From NCBI GenBank assembly GCA_030141605.1, contig JAQGDQ010000090.1, positions 62,001-126,000 on the forward strand: a stretch of 64,000 bases of DNA, given 5' to 3'. Position numbers and translations under genes: made by a program. The notes beneath the pieces are model-generated. The model was not told the DNA's origin. It saw nothing but the letters and a program-made list of their open reading frames with translations, and ran no database searches. Below, one piece after another: positions 61,901 to 64,000 of the stretch (position 1 is its first letter; each line of letters opens with the position of its first letter). This stretch comes from Tubiluchus corallicola (Eukaryota > Priapulida > Priapulimorpha > Priapulimorphida > Tubiluchidae).

Positions 61901-64000
61901 TTGGGCTTGCCCGCCGTTAATTAAGTTTTTAATCTATTATTTAATTATCAGAAACGCTTTCGCAGTATTAATTGTGTTAAAATGTATACTTTTACAGGAT
62001 TTTTAAATTGGGGCGTATAAGAAAAATCATCCTGTTTTTCTTTAACTTTTAAAAATTGCTATTACGATCAAGCTTTTGACTGTGTTAAGTATGAGGTTTA
62101 CCTCGACCAAAATGTTAAATTTACTTAGTTTGTCATATTTTCAGTTTGTTTAGTCTCATATATAGCTACTCGTCCACATGTTTATGCAGCTAAAAACGAC
62201 TTATTTTTGGCTAATTAGACAAAATCGTTATTTTTTAGAGAAACCGGAAGTGGTGAACAATGTGGCTGTAAACAGTTACAGCAGCAGAACAGTGCAGCTG
62301 TCGTGGTCAGAACCCTACAATGGAAACAGTCCTGTCATAAGATACATCGTTCAGTATAAGAATTACAAAGGTATGGTAGGGTGAATGAACTGAATACTAA
62401 ATTACAGACATTGGGGGCCTCTATACTGGATGACGCCATATTGAACTGGAAAACACGAAGCCGCCATCTTGGATGGCCAAATTGGCCAAGTAATCACAGC
62501 AATTAATATGCTAAGGGTTTGCGCAGTTTTAGAAAGAAATATATTTCTCTCTGTGCAAAGTGGTTGAATTAATTTTGAGGGCTGATTTCTGCAGGATCCA
62601 GATGACGTGTAGCCTTCAAAAGGTCATCATAATTATAATTTCCTGCCTCAGAAACTTAGAATATCTCAGTTTCTTTAACATAAGCACTTTGTTGTTTTAA
62701 AATAGACACCATCAGCTTAATTTTAAGCCACTTCTTGTTAATAACTATTCATTTCAACAAAATATTTTGGTTATATATATTTTTGACAGGCAGCGTAGCT
62801 AGTTTAAAAATTAATGTTGTTGTTTTTCTGTTTTTAATCACAGAAACATGGAAGAAAGCAGCAAAACAGTTTGTGAGTGCTAACATCACTCGAGTGACCA
62901 TTGGCAATTTTCACCCCGCCTATACATATCAGTTCAGAGTCATTGCGGAAAACGAACTAGGACTAAGTCAGCCCAGCGAAAGTGTGGTAGTCACAACTGA
63001 GGAAGAAAGTAAGTGTGAGACGCAGGGCAGAAAAAAATATGATTGACGTTTTTACATTGCCCGCAGCATTCAAGCGTGGCGTGCAAAGAAAGATATTTTT
63101 GACTGTAAAAGGAGTCAGTTACATGAAGTCAAAACAGAAAATTAGACAGTGTTTACTGATCTTTGCCGATTTCTTTTCATTGTTATTTTGGTATTAATTT
63201 TATATTTTATTGTTTATTGTTATTTTAGTACCAACAGGCGTTCCTTTGGATGTCACGGGCAGGGCCATTGATTCCGAGTCATTACTTATAGAATGGAAGG
63301 TACGGTAAAAACGTAGCAACAATATTTGTTGAGATAGAACATCTTTGTTGAAGTAACCACCACCGCCACCGCCACCGCCAGCGCCACCGCCACCGCCAGC
63401 GCCACCGCCGCCGCCACCACCACCACCACCACCACCACCACCAAAAGTCAGAAAGTTTAACCAATAGTAACCGCAAATGCTCTAGAAATAGAAGAAAAAG
63501 TGTAATGCTTGTAATACTTTTTTATAAAGTTCAATACCCAACGTTTCCCAACAAAACCAATCAAAGTCAAAAACGAAAAAGTTAAAACTAGGCGGCATTA
63601 ACCTTTTGGTTTTGCTTTTAGTCTTTATGGAACATTTTGGGTACTGAATCTGAACTTCCTGCGTGGTACTGGTAGCATAATGCGCATGTTCCTATCTGGA
63701 ATTTTCATTTTCATGTTCACTTTGTAGCTACTAATGTAAACTGCTTTTTGCTATGCTTTTGTTGACTTCCTCCCAGCAATGGTACGAGCGTACTACTTTT
63801 TATAGATGTGTGCCTATGTAGTTGCAATTTATTATGTTCGTGTGCGATTGGCTTCTGCGTTTCAGTTCTCATAATTAACGAACATTCAGTGTTTGCAATT
63901 ACTATTCTAGCCACCAAGCGAAGACAAGAGTAATGGCCAGTTACTAGGTTACTACATTGGAGTTAGGCCTGCTAGTGACAGCGGACCTTACGTGTACATC
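43646..64000 (+). CDS. Dscam: Down syndrome cell adhesion molecule homologue, Ig1 to FN3-2 (3'-partial)
   Basis: Eighteen exons join in frame for about 1,027 residues: 43646-43978, 44643-44792, 48026-48175, 50122-50412, 51000-51257, 54456-54752, 56238-56348, 56901-57062, 57411-57513, 57912-58090, 58864-58986, 60072-60242, 60611-60758, 61552-61700, 62239-62370, 62844-63008, 63229-63299 and 63911 to the window end. Most introns are phase 1. They encode nine Ig domains and the first FN3 domains in the order of Dscam, a homophilic neuronal adhesion receptor. Family signatures include [10 protein letters not shown] in Ig2, GMYQCF in Ig4, [10 protein letters not shown] in Ig5 and WILEP in Ig8. Drosophila Dscam1 has exon arrays for Ig2, Ig3 and Ig7; here each such domain has one exon set, so no hypervariable arrays are visible. 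Further Ig/FN3, membrane and cytoplasmic parts are beyond the window. Confidence 0.93.
44160..44365. repeat. Degenerate (AGCAT/AACAC)n pentanucleotide repeat
   Basis: Intronic tract of CATAG, CACAG and AACAC pentanucleotides with many substitutions. Confidence 0.65.
44643..48175 (+). CDS. Dscam: Dscam exons: Ig2 in two halves
   Basis: 44643-44792 encodes the N-terminal half ([27 protein letters not shown]). 48026-48175 encodes the C-terminal half ([24 protein letters not shown]). The split matches Drosophila Dscam1 exons 4 and 5. The 3.2 kb intron between them is where an arthropod exon-4 array would sit, but I find no additional VLKC-type exon in it. Confidence 0.92.
46340..46415. repeat. 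(CT)n pyrimidine tract in Dscam Ig2 intron
   Basis: C/T-rich stretch of CTCTCT, CCCTCC and CTTTCTCT units about 1.6 kb before the second Ig2 exon. Confidence 0.75.
47828..47955. repeat. 76-base tandem duplication in the Ig2 intron
   Basis: CAAGAGACCGCCAAGTACTT at 47831 and CAAGATGGCCGCCAAGTCAC at 47907 start two copies, each continuing to TTTTGATTT(T)C-ACATG. It lies just upstream of the second Ig2 exon. Confidence 0.65.
49190..49500 (-). mobile_element. LINE C-terminal relic, copy 4
   Basis: Within the Dscam intron before Ig3. On the minus strand it shows the WNS-P-like core across 49280-49325 and [18 protein letters not shown] downstream, the same arrangement as the other three copies of this family. 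Confidence 0.5.
49703..49775 (+). mobile_element. tRNA-like SINE head
   Basis: GTAGTTTAGTGGTCATGGAG fits an A box, GCGACT and AGTCGC can pair as the anticodon stem, and GGTTCAAGATTC fits a B box. There is no matching acceptor stem, so a SINE head is likelier than a tRNA gene. Confidence 0.4.
50122..50412 (+). CDS. Dscam: Dscam exon: Ig3
   Basis: A single exon holds all of Ig3: [51 protein letters not shown]. In Drosophila Dscam1 the first half of Ig3 is in the variable exon 6 array; here the domain is undivided, which rules out that type of alternative half-domain at this site. Confidence 0.92.
50520..50850. repeat. (TCTTC)n/(TCTCC)n pyrimidine tract between Ig3 and Ig4
   Basis: About 300 bases of pure pyrimidine on the coding strand, mostly perfect TTCTC pentamers with a TCTCC block at about 50697-50790. 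It sits upstream of the Ig4 acceptor at 51000 and produces Ser/Leu- and Arg/Glu-repeat spurious ORFs. Confidence 0.97.
51000..51257 (+). CDS. Dscam: Dscam exon: Ig4
   Basis: One exon; [38 protein letters not shown] and EASGQVMLG match Dscam Ig4. Flanked by phase 1 introns. Confidence 0.93.
52405..52650 (+). mobile_element. Possible LINE 3'-ORF fragment in a Dscam intron
   Basis: [20 protein letters not shown] resembles the H-x-x-F-x-C-x-x-x-x-x-x-R end motif of Jockey/CR1-type reverse transcriptases. Short, with no second motif to confirm it. Confidence 0.3.
54456..54752 (+). CDS. Dscam: Dscam exon: Ig5
   Basis: One exon; [44 protein letters not shown] and [12 protein letters not shown] match Dscam Ig5. 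Confidence 0.93.
55200..55380. repeat. Degenerate (CCAT/CAC)n tract
   Basis: CATCAC, CCACC and GCCACT units in the intron between Ig5 and Ig6. Imperfect. Confidence 0.6.
55440..55860. other. Possible interspersed repeat in a Dscam intron
   Basis: GC-rich start (GGCACCTCGCTACCCGGGGG) followed by an AT-rich body with no ORF. It looks inserted by composition but I see no terminal repeats. Confidence 0.2.
55998..56050 (+). mobile_element. Weak tRNA-like SINE head
   Basis: GTTTGGCTAAGAAC and TGTGGGTTCATTCC resemble A and B boxes at the usual spacing, just upstream of the Ig6 exon. Not a functional tRNA: no acceptor stem. Confidence 0.3.
56238..57062 (+). CDS. Dscam: Dscam exons: Ig6 in two halves
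   Basis: 56238-56348 ([32 protein letters not shown]) and 56901-57062 ([25 protein letters not shown]). Both Cys and the Trp are present. The join is phase 1. Confidence 0.92.
57411..58090 (+). CDS. Dscam: Dscam exons: Ig7 in two parts
   Basis: 57411-57513 ([32 protein letters not shown]) and 57912-58090 ([24 protein letters not shown]). The join is phase 2 and falls just before the core Trp. In Drosophila Dscam1 Ig7 is the exon 9 array; here it is constitutive and split. The 5' splice site of the first part is duplicated 41 bases downstream. Confidence 0.92.
57499..57580 (+). repeat. 41-base tandem duplication across the Ig7 5' splice site
   Basis: TGTGATAAG|GTGAGTGTGG at the exon end recurs 41 bases downstream as TGTGATAAG|GTGGGTGTGG, followed in both cases by CTAAATAGGCAGTA. 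Two donor-like sites result. Using the second would add 41 bases and place a TGA directly after ATAAGG. Confidence 0.85.
58125..58425. repeat. (CAA)n-type trinucleotide tract
   Basis: AACAAC, AGCAAC and GCAGCA units fill much of the intron after Ig7; a looser continuation runs to about 58670. This explains Gln/Asn/Thr and Leu/Val-rich ORFs in both directions, which I treat as spurious. Confidence 0.9.
58864..60242 (+). CDS. Dscam: Dscam exons: Ig8 in two halves
   Basis: 58864-58986 ([35 protein letters not shown]) and 60072-60242 ([28 protein letters not shown]). WILEP is typical of Dscam Ig8. Confidence 0.92.
60611..61700 (+). CDS. Dscam: Dscam exons: Ig9 in two halves
   Basis: 60611-60758 ([19 protein letters not shown]) and 61552-61700 ([31 protein letters not shown]). 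The GDKP-LDLVW and ATN-FG-D patterns fit Dscam Ig9. The join is phase 2 (AG|A = Arg). Confidence 0.92.
62239..63008 (+). CDS. Dscam: Dscam exons: first FN3 domain
   Basis: 62239-62370 ([40 protein letters not shown]) and 62844-63008 ([26 protein letters not shown]). The Trp, the Tyr of YQFRV and the GLSQPS end are typical FN3 landmarks. Confidence 0.92.
63229..64000 (+). CDS. Dscam: Dscam exons: start of second FN3 domain
   Basis: 63229-63299 ([23 protein letters not shown]) and 63911 to the window end ([20 protein letters not shown]). The domain continues outside the window. Confidence 0.9.
63357..63445. repeat. (CCACCG)n/(CCA)n repeat
   Basis: GC-rich hexanucleotide and trinucleotide repeat in the intron of the second FN3 domain. 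Confidence 0.95.

Overview
This is a 64 kb piece of an AT-rich, intron-rich animal nuclear genome. All genes have GT-AG introns and typically metazoan domains (WW plus short-chain dehydrogenase, EGF, Ig and FN3). The species cannot be named from the sequence. A long (TTAGG)n-type array, written (CCTAA)n on this strand, would fit an arthropod or relative, but it is internal and degenerate, so this is only a hint; an invertebrate, probably a protostome, is the safest reading. ORFs were joined into gene models by hand, checking splice sites and reading-frame phase.

Layout. (1) 28-6863, + strand: WWOX, cut off at its 5' end by the window edge, eight coding exons. (2) 12621-10897, - strand: a three-exon gene for a single-pass membrane protein of the DUF268 family (methyltransferase-like, function unknown). 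(3) 18487 to about 21897, + strand: a five- or six-exon gene for a secreted protein combining a signal peptide, a Cys-rich/EGF-like domain and a rhodanese domain with the catalytic loop intact. (4) 21898-42900: about 21 kb in which I find no convincing gene. It holds tandem repeats, an inverted-repeat element, retrotransposon relics, the (CCTAA)n array and a full-length 5S rRNA-like sequence heading a GC-rich block. (5) 43646 to the window end, + strand: a Dscam gene covering Ig1 to Ig9, FN3-1 and the start of FN3-2 in 18 exons; the rest lies beyond the window.

The genes do not form a functional cluster; they are ordinary neighbours. The most interesting items are the EGF-rhodanese fusion, the DUF268 gene, the 5S-derived element, the array with its blocks of variant repeats, and a recurring pattern of short tandem duplications that copy exon ends into the next intron (three in Dscam, one of which duplicates a 5' splice site, and two exon-fragment copies in WWOX). 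Several relics ending in a WNSLP-type motif show that non-LTR retrotransposons have been active here, along with tRNA-derived SINEs. Gene functions come from recognised family patterns read by eye; no database search was possible.
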